A stretch of DNA of 64,000 bases, taken from Streptomyces sp. MJM8645. GTDB taxonomy: Bacteria; Actinomycetota; Actinomycetes; Streptomycetales; Streptomycetaceae. A program made the translations under genes and the position numbers. The notes beneath the pieces are model-generated. The model was not told the DNA's origin. It ran no database searches and saw only the letters and a list, made by a program, of their open reading frames with translations. Each line of letters opens with the position of its first letter. Position 1 is the stretch's first letter. This document shows positions 41,665-55,197 of the stretch, in pieces. The stretch spans positions 3,731,001 through 3,795,000 of the forward strand of contig NZ_LJJF01000001.1 in the NCBI RefSeq assembly GCF_001625365.1, in the 5' to 3' direction.

Positions 41665-42510
41665 TCACGCGCCGTAGCGGGCCATCCCGATCATCAGCAT
41701 CGCCGCCACCACGGCCAGCGACCCCGCCAACGCCAGTCCCTGGACCAGGCCACGGCGCTCGCGCGGGGCGTACATCAGGCCGGCCGCCGTCAGCGCGCCC
41801 ACCACCAGGCCGCCGATGTGCGCCCGCCAGTCGATGTCCGTCCGCGAGAAGGTGACGACCAGGTTGAAGACCAGGAACGCCATCACCGGAGCGAGCGGGC
41901 CCCGGTTCCGCAGCTGCATCACCACCGTGGCGCCGATCAGCCCGAAGATGGCGCCCGAGGCCCCCACCGACCGCAGCGAGTTGCCGTCGATCAGGAAGGC
42001 CAGGGCGCTGCCCCCCAGGCCGGAGAGCAGGTAGAGGGCCAGGAACCGCAGCCGGCCGAGCGCCGCCTCCAGCGTGGGGCCAAGCCAGTACAGGACCAGC
42101 ATGTTCATCCCGATGTGCCACCACTGCAGGTGCAGGAACACCGAGGTCAGCAGCCGGTACCACTGGGCGGGGCCGTCGGCGACGCCGTCCGGACCGCCCA
42201 GGACGGCCCGCCCGACGCTGTACAGCTCCCAGACCTGGCCCAGCCGCGGCGTGAGCACGTAGGCGGCCAGCACGAAGACCACCACGTTGATGCCGATCAG
42301 CACCCTGGTGACCAGCCCGCCGTCCTGGGCGATCGCCCCGCCGAACCGGGTGGTCGCCCGCCGCGTCCCGGCGTGCCCGCCGCCGACGCACTCCGGGCAC
42401 TGGAAGCCCACCGAGGCGGCCACCATGCACTGCGGGCAGATCGCCCGCTCACAGCGGGTGCAGGAGACGCCGGTGGCCGTCTGCGGGTGCCGGTAGCAGC
42501 CGGTCAGCAT
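41665..42510 (-). CDS. Rhomboid family intramembrane serine protease
   Basis: A 281-residue protease. A cysteine-rich zinc-binding N-terminus covers about 5-41 (Cys5, Cys17, Cys20, Cys25, Cys28, Cys38, Cys41), as in the AN1/B-box-like rhomboids of actinobacteria. Six or seven membrane segments follow. The HxxxN motif is WWHIGMNMLVL, the nucleophile is Ser185 in VGASGAIFG and the partner is His231 in WRAHIGGLVVG. It cuts membrane proteins within the bilayer. The ATG follows GGGAGGGG. The substrate is unknown. Confidence 0.93.
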   Translation of the reverse strand: MLTGCYRHPQTATGVSCTRCERAICPQCMVAASVGFQCPECVGGGHAGTRRATTRFGGAIAQDGGLVTRVLIGINVVVFVLAAYVLTPRLGQVWELYSVGRAVLGGPDGVADGPAQWYRLLTSVFLHLQWWHIGMNMLVLYWLGPTLEAALGRLRFLALYLLSGLGGSALAFLIDGNSLRSVGASGAIFGLIGATVVMQLRNRGPLAPVMAFLVFNLVVTFSRTDIDWRAHIGGLVVGALTAAGLMYAPRERRGLVQGLALAGSLAVVAAMLMIGMARYGA

Positions 42511-42704
42511 CAGGTTCTTCCCCTCCCGTACGGGACCGCCGGAATCGCCAGCCTACTGCGGCGGATCCGACATCGGGCCTTCTCCCCGGCCGCTCCCACA
42601 GTCCGCGTACGGCCCACTCCGACATGCCGGTGGACAAATCAGCATGCATGATCAGCATTCAGGTGGATATGTGCATAAAGGACGCCACCCAGGAGGAGAG
42701 ACTC

Positions 42705-43463
42705 GTGACCTTTTCGGACTCGGCTCGTGAGACGGCCACCAAGACCCGGGACACCGCCGCGCACCTCGCGGACGCCGCCAAGCAGCACCTGGGCCCGGCC
42801 CTGGACACCCTCGGGCCGAAAGCCGCCCAGGCCGCCCAGAGCCTCCGCGTCCAGTACGACCGGCACATCGCCCCGCAGTTCGGTCACGCCTTCGCCAGCC
42901 TGCCCCCCGAAACCCAGCAGCACGTCCTGAAGGCCTTCCACCGCGCCCAGGAGGCCGCCCTGGCGGCCCGGCTCTCCGCCGCCCGCGCAGCCGACCAGGC
43001 CCGCTCCACGGTCGGTCCCAGGGTCGTCCAGGCCGTCGAGGAGGCCCGCGCCGCCGTCACCCCGGTCGCCCAGGAGGCCCAGACCCGGGGCGCCGCCGCG
43101 CTGACCGCGCTGCACGGCAACGTCACCTCGGCCGAGATCAGCCACCTCGCCGCCCGCAACGCCCGGAGGAAGCGGTGCAACGGCCTGGCCACCGGCCTCG
43201 CCGTGGCCGGTGCGCTGGCGATCGGCGGCGGGATCGTGGCCTGGCAGTGGTGGCGCCGGCACAGCAACCCGGAGTGGCTGGTCGAACCCCCGACCGACCG
43301 GGCCGACCAACCCGCCGGTGCGCACGCCGCCGGCGCGACGGCCCCCGGGCCGGTCGACGCCGCCACCCCGGCGGACACGGCCACCGAGCCCGCTCCGCCA
43401 CCCGGCCGGCCCGACGACGACGGCGACCACCCCAAGCCGCACGACCCGCGCGGACCGCACTGA
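42705..43463 (+). CDS. DUF5324 family membrane protein
   Basis: A 252-residue protein that starts at GTG 42705 behind AGGAGG (8-base spacer). The N-terminal 160 residues are charged, alanine-rich amphipathic helix (MTFSDSARETATKTRDTAAHLADAAKQHLGPAL) with apolipoprotein-like periodicity. One membrane helix lies at about 164-182 (GLATGLAVAGALAIGGGIVAWQWW), then an acidic, proline-rich tail. This matches DUF5324, common next to crgA in Streptomyces. No enzymatic motif is visible. The upstream region carries a direct repeat ATCAGCAT at 42638 and 42651. Confidence 0.8.
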   Translation: MTFSDSARETATKTRDTAAHLADAAKQHLGPALDTLGPKAAQAAQSLRVQYDRHIAPQFGHAFASLPPETQQHVLKAFHRAQEAALAARLSAARAADQARSTVGPRVVQAVEEARAAVTPVAQEAQTRGAAALTALHGNVTSAEISHLAARNARRKRCNGLATGLAVAGALAIGGGIVAWQWWRRHSNPEWLVEPPTDRADQPAGAHAAGATAPGPVDAATPADTATEPAPPPGRPDDDGDHPKPHDPRGPH

Positions 43464-43513
43464 CCCGTCGCCCGGCCCTCTGGGCGTGTCCGACACCCCC
43501 AGAGGGCGCGGAA

Positions 43514-43561
43514 ACGCCGATCGGCCGCTGACCGGGATTCAGGTCAGCGGCCGATCGGCGT
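43514..43561. terminator. Bidirectional terminator between the DUF5324 gene and tRNA-Ala
   Basis: A perfect 20-base-pair stem (ACGCCGATCGGCCGCTGACC and its complement) with an 8-base loop GGGATTCA. It lies 51 bases after the DUF5324 stop and 19 bases from the 3' end of the minus-strand tRNA. Confidence 0.85.
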
Positions 43562-43579
43562 CACGACTGCGATGAGCTG

Positions 43580-43652
43580 TGGAGCATAGGAGACTCGAAC
43601 TCCTGACATCTGCCTTGCAAAGGCAGCGCTCTACCAACTGAGCTAATGCCCC
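43580..43652 (-). tRNA. tRNA-Ala (TGC anticodon)
   Basis: A 73-base tRNA. The acceptor GGGGCAT pairs with ATGCTCC. The D-arm is AGCTCAGTTGGTAGAGCG. The anticodon loop TTTGCAA holds TGC and the T-arm AGGAGTTCGAGTCTCCT is regular. CCA is not encoded. Confidence 0.96.
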
Positions 43653-43862
43653 TCGACGGCACCGCAGGTGCCGACGGGCACTAGCGTACCGGGTTCCGGC
43701 GCCGTTCCCGGCGTCCTACCCCCGGGCCGACCGGACCTGCCGCCGAGGCGGCGTCCGGGCGGTGCCTGGGATCCGGCCGATCCGGTCGGGTGACCGGGCC
43801 GGCCGGCCCTGGAGGCGCGGTGAAGCGCCTCCGAAGATCGTTGATCGTCGGATCGTCCGGGC

Positions 43863-43991
43863 TCAGCGACCGGCCGGAACCGGGTCGGTGGCCTCGGTCC
43901 ACAGGTCCTGCTCGGCGCGGTCCGCCTGGACCTGACGGTAGACAAAGAAGCCGCCGAGGGCGACCAGGGCGACCAGGAGAAGCTTCTTCAC
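43863..43991 (-). CDS. DLW-39 family small membrane protein
   Basis: A 42-residue protein from GTG 43991 (GAGG upstream, 7-base spacer). One membrane helix (KKLLLVALVALGGFFVYRQVQ) is followed by the tail ADRAEQDLWTEATDPVPAGR, which contains the DLW motif that names the family. It is conserved near gyrA and tRNA-Ile/Ala in actinobacteria. The function is unknown. Confidence 0.85.
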   Translation of the reverse strand: MKKLLLVALVALGGFFVYRQVQADRAEQDLWTEATDPVPAGR

Positions 43992-44237
43992 CGCGGGACC
44001 TCGTCCTTCTTGCGTTGGCGGACTCAAGAGCCGGTGCTCCGGCCGGACTGACCGGGCCGACGAGTCCAGATGTGTTTCGATCGCGAGCGGGCTGCCGGGT
44101 GCCAGACTGCCCTTGCGGCCGATGATACACACCAGTGTCCCAATCGTGACCAGCCACCGCTGCGGCCAACCCGGCGGTCCGGGCGGAGGATTGACGCCGC
44201 ACCTCCTGCCGTACGGCCGGCCCTCCCCGGCCGGGCC

Positions 44238-44603
44238 CTACGGCGTGCCCGGCGGGGCGCTGGACGGGTGGTCCGACGAGCGGTCGGACAGGCGGTTCGA
44301 CGGCGTCACCACCACGGCCTTCCCGCCCGCCAGGTCCACCCTGGTCCGGGGCGGCGCCCCCTCACCCTCCTCGTCGCGCAGCATCAGGGTCGTGCCGCGT
44401 TCGTCCAGCTCGTGCTGCTTGCCGGCGGCGAACTGCGCGTGCAGCTGCTCGAAACCGGTGGCCGAGATCTGCCCCTCCCGGCCGGTCCCCCGCCACGGCA
44501 CCCAGCGTGAGCGGCGCGCCCGCAGCGCGAGCTGGTCGACCGCCGCGAGCACCACCAGGGCGCAGATCAGTCCGGGGATGCTCATCGCCCAGAAGATCGC
44601 CAT
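44238..44603 (-). CDS. DUF6191-like small membrane protein
   Basis: A 121-residue protein. One N-terminal membrane helix (IFWAMSIPGLICALVVLAAVDQLAL) is followed by a basic region (RARRSRWVPWRGTGREG), then FEQLHAQFAAGKQHELDERGTTLMLRDEEGEGAPPRTRVDLAGGKAVV. The pattern fits what I recall of DUF6191. The ATG at 44603 has GGAGGG about 11 bases upstream; a second ATG a few codons inside is possible. No function can be given. It lies between tRNA-Ile and the DLW-39 gene. Confidence 0.72.
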   Translation of the reverse strand: MAIFWAMSIPGLICALVVLAAVDQLALRARRSRWVPWRGTGREGQISATGFEQLHAQFAAGKQHELDERGTTLMLRDEEGEGAPPRTRVDLAGGKAVVVTPSNRLSDRSSDHPSSAPPGTP

Positions 44604-44686
44604 GTCGTCACCATCCCTCCACACGTTCCCTCCCGGGAGAACAGCCCGGCGGGGCACGCGGTTCCCGGAACGGCGGGGGGAAACGC

Positions 44687-44721
44687 CGAAGGGCCCGGAG
44701 TGCATCACTCCGGGCCCTTCG
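44687..44721. terminator. Terminator downstream of tRNA-Ile
   Basis: A perfect 16-base-pair stem (CGAAGGGCCCGGAGTG / CACTCCGGGCCCTTCG) with a 3-base loop, 6 bases from the 3' end of the minus-strand tRNA. Confidence 0.85.
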
Positions 44722-44727
44722 CGGTGG

Positions 44728-44801
44728 TGGGCCTAACAGGACTTGAACCTGTGGCCTCTTCCTTATCAGGGAAGCGCTCTAACCGTCTGAGCTATAGGCC
44801 C
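44728..44801 (-). tRNA. tRNA-Ile (GAT anticodon)
   Basis: A 74-base tRNA. The acceptor GGGCCTA pairs with TAGGCCC. The anticodon stem CTTCC/GGAAG encloses CTGATAA with GAT. The T-arm ACAGGTTCAAGTCCTGT is regular. CCA is not encoded. Confidence 0.96.
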
Positions 44802-44817
44802 TTGCCGCACTGAAAGA

Positions 44818-46212
44818 TTAGCGGACCGATGGCCGATCTCCCAAATCCGGGCCGGCGGGGTTCCCGGCGGGCACCCCGCCGACCAGCGGCGGCGCTCCGG
44901 CGGCCGGGCGCAGCAGCCATTCCTCGCGGGTCGCCGGGAGGCCGGCCGCGCCCTCCTCGGTGCTGCGGACGGCGAGGATCTGGTTGATCCCGATCCGGTT
45001 CTCCTCGAAGGCGAGCGCGCTGGCGGCCATGTACAGCCGCCAGACCCGGGCCCGGCCGCGGCCGACCAGCCGGACCGCCTCGCTCCAGTGCGCCTCCAGA
45101 TTGGCCACCCATTCGCGCAGGGTCAGCCCGTAGTGCTCGCGCAGCGACTCGACGTCCCGGACCTCGAAGCCGGCCTCCTCCAGCCGGGCCACGGTGGAAC
45201 CGACGGGGGAGAGCTCGCCGTCGGGGAAGACGTAGCGGTCGATGAAGGGGCTGGTGCGGTGCGGCTCACCGGGGTGGTCGGGGCGGCGGGCGATCTGGTG
45301 GTTGAGCAGCCGGCCGCCGGGCACCAGCAGCCGGTGCAGGCCCTCGGCGTAGACCCGGTACTGCTCGGAGCCCACGTGCTCGGCCATCCCGACGCTGGAG
45401 ATCGCGTCGAACGGGCCGTCGACGATCTCCCGGTAGTCCTGGAGCCGGACCTCCACCCGCCCGGCCAGGCCGGCCTCCTCGACCCGCCGGCGGGCCAGCG
45501 CGACCTGCTCCCGCGAGATGGAGACGCCGACCGCGGTGACGCCGTAGCGCTCGGCCGCGTGCAGCAGCAGCGAGCCCCAGCCGCAGCCGACGTCCAGCAG
45601 GCGCATCCCGGGCCGTAGGCCGAGCTTGCGGCAGATCAGGTCGAGCTTGGCCTCCTGGGCGGCCTCCAGGCTCTTGGCCTCCGGGGTCCAGTAGGCGCAC
45701 GAGTAGACCATGGAGGAGCCCAGGACGAGCCCGTAGAAGTCGTTTCCGACGTCGTAGTGGTGGCTGATGGCCGCGCGGTCCCGGCTGCGGCTGTGCAGCC
45801 GTCCGCGGGCCTTGCGGACCTCCTCCGGGGGCGGCGTGGGCTCGGGGCCGAGCGCCCCGGCCCGCAGCGCGGCCGCGAGGACGCGGCGCCCGTTGGCGCC
45901 GAGCACGTCCCGCGGGCCGAGGTCGAGGCGGCGGATCTCCGGCCGCTCCACGAACCGGGCGACGGCCGAGAGCACCTCGTAGAGGTCGGTGCCGGGGGCG
46001 ATCTCCAGATCCCCCGCGACGTACGCCCGGGCCAGGCCCAGCTCGCCCGGCTGCCAGAGCAGGCGGCGCAGCGCCCGGCGGTTGCGCAGGACGACCGTGG
46101 GGGCTCCCGGCGGCCCGGCGACGCTGCCGTCCCAGGCCTGGACCCGCAGCGGTACCGGAACCCCCAACAGCCCGTCCAGGGCCTCGACCAGTTGACCTGC
46201 GAGCTTCGCCAC
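44818..46212 (-). CDS. Cyclopropane-fatty-acyl-phospholipid synthase family methyltransferase
   Basis: A 464-residue SAM-dependent methyltransferase. An N-terminal region of about 150 residues is typical of Cfa-type enzymes (VVLRNRRALRRLLWQPGELGLARAYVAGDLEI). The catalytic domain starts with SHHYDVGNDFYGLVLGSSMVYSCAYW (about 149-174). SAM motif I is RLLDVGCGWGSLLLHAAERYG (about 204-224); VGMAEHVG and SPFIDRYVFPDGELSPVG follow. It would methylenate or methylate unsaturated acyl chains of membrane lipids. The start is GTG 46212, with GGAGG 6 bases upstream. The gene stands alone behind a terminator. Confidence 0.88.
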   Translation of the reverse strand: MAKLAGQLVEALDGLLGVPVPLRVQAWDGSVAGPPGAPTVVLRNRRALRRLLWQPGELGLARAYVAGDLEIAPGTDLYEVLSAVARFVERPEIRRLDLGPRDVLGANGRRVLAAALRAGALGPEPTPPPEEVRKARGRLHSRSRDRAAISHHYDVGNDFYGLVLGSSMVYSCAYWTPEAKSLEAAQEAKLDLICRKLGLRPGMRLLDVGCGWGSLLLHAAERYGVTAVGVSISREQVALARRRVEEAGLAGRVEVRLQDYREIVDGPFDAISSVGMAEHVGSEQYRVYAEGLHRLLVPGGRLLNHQIARRPDHPGEPHRTSPFIDRYVFPDGELSPVGSTVARLEEAGFEVRDVESLREHYGLTLREWVANLEAHWSEAVRLVGRGRARVWRLYMAASALAFEENRIGINQILAVRSTEEGAAGLPATREEWLLRPAAGAPPLVGGVPAGNPAGPDLGDRPSVR

Positions 46213-46383
46213 CGCGCGCCTCCGTCCAGCCGTCCTGCGGAACGTCTCCTGACCCGGCCGGGCGGACCGGGGGCGGCCTGCGGCACTCCCAGGCGTGGAC
46301 CGGGCGCCACCCAGCTAATCCCACCGCGGCCGGCCCGCTCCCGGGCGGCACGCCGCGGGCGGCCGGCTGTCACCCGAAATGCC

Positions 46384-46422
46384 GACGGGCCCCGCAGGCT
46401 GCAACAGCCTGCGGGGCCCGTC
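46384..46422 (-). terminator. Terminator of the gyr-DUF3566 transcript
   Basis: A perfect 18-base-pair stem (GACGGGCCCCGCAGGCTG / CAGCCTGCGGGGCCCGTC) with loop CAA, about 50 bases after the DUF3566 stop on the minus strand. Confidence 0.85.
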
Positions 46423-46472
46423 CATTCCGTCCGTGGACGGCGAACTGACCGGGGGTCAGGATCCGACCGGGG

Positions 46473-47216
46473 TCAGTCCTCCTCGGCCAGGGTCAGCTCG
46501 ACGCCGCCGGTGAAGCCGGCCGCCGCGTTGTAGATGAACGCCGAGAGCGTGGACAGCGCCGTCAGCAGGACGACGTCGACCACGGCGATCAGCGAGGTGA
46601 AGGTCATCACCTTGCCGAAGCCCACGTAGTCCATCAGGTTGAGGCCGCCGGCGCTGTCCGAGCCGGTGACGTCCTTGAGGGTCTTGGTCAGCGAGTCGAA
46701 GACGCCGAGCGAGTCCAGCGTCATCCACAGCACCGCCGCGGCCACGATGATGATGATCCCGACCGCCAGCGACAGCAGGAAGCTGACCTTCATCACCGAC
46801 CACGGGTCGACCTTGGTCACCCGCAGCCGGGCCTTGCGGGTCCGGCCGAGGCCGACACCGGCGGCCGCCGCGGGGGCGGCCGGGGCGGCCGGCCGGCGCG
46901 CCGCGCCCGGGACGGGCGTGCCGCCGGGCGGGGTGTTGCCGCTGGTCCGGGTGCCCCGGGCCGGGGTCGGCTGCCCCTTGGCATAGGTGGTCGGCTGCGA
47001 GAATCCGCTCGCGCCCGGCGCCGGAGCGCCCGGCGGCGGGGGCGTCTGCCCGCCGTAGGTCGCGCCGCCCTGCCCCGCCCCGCCGACCGGTGGCATCAGC
47101 GAGGTGGACGCGGCCGAGTGCTCGGCCGGCGGCTGCTGCGCGCCGTACCCACCCCCGCCCTGCGCGCCCGGACGGCCGCCGGAGGGCCCTCCCGCAGCAC
47201 CCGTGGCTCCACTCAC
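46473..47216 (-). CDS. DUF3566 membrane protein
   Basis: A 247-residue protein. The first 125 residues are glycine/proline-rich and disordered. The DUF3566 core (RLRVTKVDPWSVMKVSFLLSLAVGIIIIVAAAVLWMTLDSLGVF) carries a membrane helix, and a second helix comes near 205-228. The start is GTG 47216 (MSGATGAAGG) behind GGGAGG. In actinobacteria this gene nearly always follows gyrA; here it begins 150 bases after the gyrA stop. The function is unknown; the conserved position suggests a link to division or topology. Confidence 0.9.
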   Translation of the reverse strand: MSGATGAAGGPSGGRPGAQGGGGYGAQQPPAEHSAASTSLMPPVGGAGQGGATYGGQTPPPPGAPAPGASGFSQPTTYAKGQPTPARGTRTSGNTPPGGTPVPGAARRPAAPAAPAAAAGVGLGRTRKARLRVTKVDPWSVMKVSFLLSLAVGIIIIVAAAVLWMTLDSLGVFDSLTKTLKDVTGSDSAGGLNLMDYVGFGKVMTFTSLIAVVDVVLLTALSTLSAFIYNAAAGFTGGVELTLAEED

Positions 47217-47366
47217 CTGGTCCTCCCGCACTTCCCACCAGGACGGCGGCACCGTCCTGCTTCGTCACTCGTCATCCAGCGCCCGGCGGGATTGCCCGGA
47301 ACTGGTGGGCGGCCGGTGCCGCCACGCCCTCTATCAGGACGCGACGGCACCGGCCCGTGGTTCGGT

Positions 47367-49979
<2,613 letters not shown>

Positions 49980-50038
49980 TGGTGGTCAGTTTCCTTTCAC
50001 GCGGACTGGTACGTGGTTTCGCTGCCGGTCGGGCGGCG

Positions 50039-52099
<2,061 letters not shown>

Positions 52100-52322
52100 T
52101 TAGACTCGGTTGCCACTAGCAACAGTGTTTGGCTCTCAGTCTACCGGTACGACTGACAGAGATGGGCGTTTGGCAGCCCTTGAAGGCAGATATGCCGCCC
52201 TGAATCCCCTCTGGACATGTCCCGATACTCGCCCGGGGGGCCCAGAGCGCCTGGAAGGGCTGTCAGGGGTTCCGGAAGATCGTGGTCCGCTCCACGCCCT
52301 CGACGGCGGGCCGGCAACCCGG

Positions 52323-52862
52323 TCAGCCCCAGGTGTCGCCCGGCCCCTTGCTTCCCGGAGCGCGCAGCCGGCCGTAGCCGCGGGCGGGCGCCGCCGGGCC
52401 CAGCACCTTGATGGTGCGGACCGTGCCGTGGCCCAGCTCATGGTTCAGGCGGGCCACCAACTGCCTTGCCAGCCACCGTAGTTGGGTGGCCCATGCGGTG
52501 GAGTCACACTGCACGGTGAGCACCGCGGCGGCGTCGTCGTAGGAGGAGGGGTGGCAGTGCGCGGCGATGTCCGGGCCGACGATCTGGGGCCAACGGCCCA
52601 TCACCCCGCCGACCGCGGCCGAGGACTCCCAGCCCCGTTCGGTCAGCAGCCGGTTCAGCGCCGCCCCCAGCGGGACCGGGTCGCGGCCGTCCGACCGGGC
52701 TCCGCTGCGCAGGCCGTGCCGCTTCGCCTCGCGCTTCTCCCGGACCTGCTCGCCGCGCTGCCGCGCCTGGGCCCGGGCCGCCCGCAGCGCCGAGCGGGCG
52801 AGGTCGGCGCCGGTCGGCGCCGCGTCGCCCGGCTGGGGGGAGTGCTCCGCCGGCTCGCTCAC
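52323..52862 (-). CDS. dciA: DciA (DUF721) replication helicase-loader protein
   Basis: A 179-residue protein. An N-terminal helical, charged region (about 20-65: DLARSALRAARAQARQRGEQVREKREAKRHG) precedes the DciA/DUF721 domain from about 75 (LGAALNRLLTERGWESSAAVGGVMGRWPQIVGPDIAAHCHPSSYDDAAAVLTVQCDSTAWATQLRWLARQLVARLN). DciA recruits or loads the replicative helicase in bacteria without DnaC. The start is GTG 52862, behind AAAGGAG. It stands between recF and gyrB, the usual actinobacterial place. A perfect DnaA box lies 22 bases upstream of the start. Confidence 0.92.
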   Translation of the reverse strand: MSEPAEHSPQPGDAAPTGADLARSALRAARAQARQRGEQVREKREAKRHGLRSGARSDGRDPVPLGAALNRLLTERGWESSAAVGGVMGRWPQIVGPDIAAHCHPSSYDDAAAVLTVQCDSTAWATQLRWLARQLVARLNHELGHGTVRTIKVLGPAAPARGYGRLRAPGSKGPGDTWG

Positions 52863-52883
52863 GGCGATCTCCTTTCCCCAGCC

Positions 52884-52892
52884 TGTGGACAA
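52884..52892. promoter_or_regulatory. Perfect DnaA box in the dciA promoter
   Basis: TGTGGACAA, the exact complement of the oriC consensus TTGTCCACA, sits 22 bases upstream of the dciA start and within the short recF-dciA gap. A TTTCCCCAGCC stretch stands next to it. DnaA could regulate dciA from here. Confidence 0.7.
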
Positions 52893-52968
52893 CGGTCGCG
52901 GACGCGCGCCGGTGAGCCGTCCAGCCTACGGGAGTGCCCGGACGGCGGTTGCGAAGGTGCGGGGGGAG

Positions 52969-54102
52969 TCAGGCGTCGATCCGGCGGACGGCGCCGTCGG
53001 CGACCGCGAACCGGGCGCCGGCCAGCGCCTTCGGCACGTCCTCGGCGACCGCCGCGGTGACCAGCACCTGCTCGCCGTCGGCCACCAGTTCGGCCAGCCG
53101 GTCCCGGCGGGCCGCGTCCAGCTCGGCGAACACGTCGTCCAGGATCAGCACCGGCTCGCCGCCGTCGGCGCGCAGCAGCTCGTACGAGGCCAGCCGCAGC
53201 GCCAGCGCGAACGACCAGGACTCGCCGTGGCTCGCGTAGCCCTTGGCGGGCAGCGGGCCGAGGCTGAGCACCAGCTCGTCGCGGTGCGGGCCGACCAGGG
53301 TGATGCCGCGGTCCACCTCCTGCTTGCGGACCGTCGCCAGCGCGTTCAGCAACTGCTCCTCGGCCTGCTCGCGGCTGGTCGGCAGCCCGCCCTCGAAGGA
53401 GCTGCGGTACTCCAGGACGGTGTCGCCGCCGCCCGGGGCCAGCTGCCCGTACGCGGCCGCCACCAACGGCTGGAGGGAAGCCACCAGCTGGATCCGGAAG
53501 GCCGTCAACTCGGCTCCGGCCCTTGCCAGATGGCCGTCCCAGACCTCCAGGGTGGAGAGGTCGGCGCCCTTGCCGCCACCGGCCCGGCGGGCCATCGCGG
53601 CGGTCTTCAGCAGGGCGTTGCGCTGCTTGAGGACCCGCTCGTAGTCCTGCCGGACCCCGGCCAGCCGGGGGGCCCGGGCGGTCAGCAGCTCGTCCAGGAA
53701 ACGGCGGCGCTCACCCGGGTCGCCCTTGACCAGACTGAGGTCCTCGGGGGCGAACAGGACGGTCCGCAGCAGGCCCAGCACGTCGCGCGGGCGGACGTTG
53801 TCGGAGCGGTTGATCCGGGCCCGGTTGGCCTTGCCCGGGGTCAGCTCCAGCTCGACCAGGGTGGTGCGGCCGCGGTCCACCACCGAGGTACGGACCACCG
53901 CCCGCTCGGCGCCCAGCCGGATCAGCGGGGCGTCGGTGGCGACCCGGTGGCTGCCCAGTGTGGCGACGTAGCCGATCGCCTCGACCAGGTTGGTCTTGCC
54001 CTGGCCGTTGGGCCCGACGAAGGCCGTCACGCCCGGGTCGAGGGGAACCTCGACCCGGGCGTACGACCGGAAGTCGGCGAGCGACAGATGCGCGACGTGC
54101 AT
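52969..54102 (-). CDS. recF: DNA replication and repair protein RecF
   Basis: A 377-residue SMC-like ATPase. Walker A is [18 protein letters not shown] (about 28-45), the signature region includes the [12 protein letters not shown] stretch, and Walker B is [18 protein letters not shown] (about 327-344). RecF works with RecO and RecR to load RecA at gaps. The ATG at 54102 gives [14 protein letters not shown], the usual N-terminus. It lies 38 bases after gnd on the same strand. Confidence 0.95.
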   Translation of the reverse strand: MHVAHLSLADFRSYARVEVPLDPGVTAFVGPNGQGKTNLVEAIGYVATLGSHRVATDAPLIRLGAERAVVRTSVVDRGRTTLVELELTPGKANRARINRSDNVRPRDVLGLLRTVLFAPEDLSLVKGDPGERRRFLDELLTARAPRLAGVRQDYERVLKQRNALLKTAAMARRAGGGKGADLSTLEVWDGHLARAGAELTAFRIQLVASLQPLVAAAYGQLAPGGGDTVLEYRSSFEGGLPTSREQAEEQLLNALATVRKQEVDRGITLVGPHRDELVLSLGPLPAKGYASHGESWSFALALRLASYELLRADGGEPVLILDDVFAELDAARRDRLAELVADGEQVLVTAAVAEDVPKALAGARFAVADGAVRRIDA

Positions 54103-54139
54103 GGCTGTGGACTGCGCTCGCCTTCTGGGGAGGTGCGGG

Positions 54140-55015
54140 TTACTTGGACTCGACCGCGTGGCCGCCGAACTGGTTGCGCAGCGCGGCGATCATCTTCATC
54201 TGCGGCGAGTCGTCCTGGCGGGAGGCGAAGCGGGCGAACAGCGAGGCGGTGATCGCCGGCAGCGGCACCGCGTGGTCGATCGCGGCCTCGACGGTCCAGC
54301 GGCCCTCACCGGAGTCGGCGGCCCAGCCGCGCAGCTTCGCCAGGTGCTCGTCGTCGTCCAGCGCGCGGACGGCCAGGTCCAGCAGCCAGGAGCGGATGAC
54401 GGTGCCCTCCTGCCAGCTGCGGAAGACCTCGCGCACGTCGGTGACCTCGGGGGCGGCCTCCAGCAGCTCCCAGCCCTCGGCGAAGGCCTGCATCATCGCG
54501 TACTCGATGCCGTTGTGGACCATCTTGGCGAAGTGGCCGGCGCCCACGGCGCCCGCGTGCACCGAGCCGAAGTCGCCCTCGGGCTTGAGCGAGTCGAACA
54601 CCGGCTGGACGCGGGCCACGTGCTCGGCGTCGCCGCCGTACATCAGGGCGTAGCCGTTCTCCAGGCCCCAGACGCCGCCGGAGACGCCGCAGTCGACGAA
54701 GCCGATGCCCTTGGCGGCCAGCGCCTCGGCGTGCTTGATGTCGTCGGTCCAGCGGGAGTTGCCGCCGTCGACCACCACGTCGCCGGGGGAGAGCAGCTCG
54801 GCGAGCTCGTCGACGGTCGCCTGGGTGGCGGCGCCGGCCGGGACCATCACCCAGATCACCCGCGGGCCCTGCAGCTTGGAGACGAGCTCCTGGAGGCTCG
54901 CGACGTCGGAGATGTCCGGGTTGCGGTCGTAGCCGATGACGGTGTGGCCGGCGCGGCGGATCCGCTCGCGCATGTTGCCGCCCATCTTGCCGAGACCGAT
55001 GAGGCCGAGCTCCAT
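54140..55015 (-). CDS. gnd: 6-phosphogluconate dehydrogenase, short decarboxylating form
   Basis: A 291-residue enzyme that oxidises 6-phosphogluconate to ribulose 5-phosphate. The Rossmann motif is [15 protein letters not shown], then GYDRNP. The substrate-binding segment is [23 protein letters not shown], and the catalytic lysine is in [20 protein letters not shown]. The length is that of the short GndA type, about 290-300 residues, rather than the 470-residue form. The ATG has AAGGA 8 bases upstream. It lies between dnaN and recF, a streptomycete arrangement. Confidence 0.95.
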   Translation of the reverse strand: MELGLIGLGKMGGNMRERIRRAGHTVIGYDRNPDISDVASLQELVSKLQGPRVIWVMVPAGAATQATVDELAELLSPGDVVVDGGNSRWTDDIKHAEALAAKGIGFVDCGVSGGVWGLENGYALMYGGDAEHVARVQPVFDSLKPEGDFGSVHAGAVGAGHFAKMVHNGIEYAMMQAFAEGWELLEAAPEVTDVREVFRSWQEGTVIRSWLLDLAVRALDDDEHLAKLRGWAADSGEGRWTVEAAIDHAVPLPAITASLFARFASRQDDSPQMKMIAALRNQFGGHAVESK

Positions 55016-55130
55016 GACCAAGTCCTTACCTGTGGTGACGTGCCTGCCGGCGGCGCCGTTGCCGCACGCCCCGAGCCTACGCGCTGCGGCGGTGGCGGCT
55101 CCCTGTGGTCGGGCCGACCGGGGGAGGACG

Positions 55131-55169
55131 CCCACAGGCTGTGCACAGCCGATGTGCACAGCCTGTGGG
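55131..55169 (-). terminator. dnaN terminator, a 17-bp perfect hairpin
   Basis: Arms 55131-55147 (CCCACAGGCTGTGCACA) and 55153-55169 pair perfectly around loop GCCGA, 28 bases past the dnaN stop. Each arm contains GTGCACA, which resembles DnaA-box variants found elsewhere in the window. Confidence 0.7.
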
Positions 55170-55197
55170 TGACGGCCTGCGGGCAGCGGCCGCGAGG

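Noticed and set aside
42638..42658. Direct repeat ATCAGCAT upstream of the DUF5324 gene
   Set aside because: Two 8-base copies 13 bases apart may be a regulator site, but the evidence is too thin to list separately.
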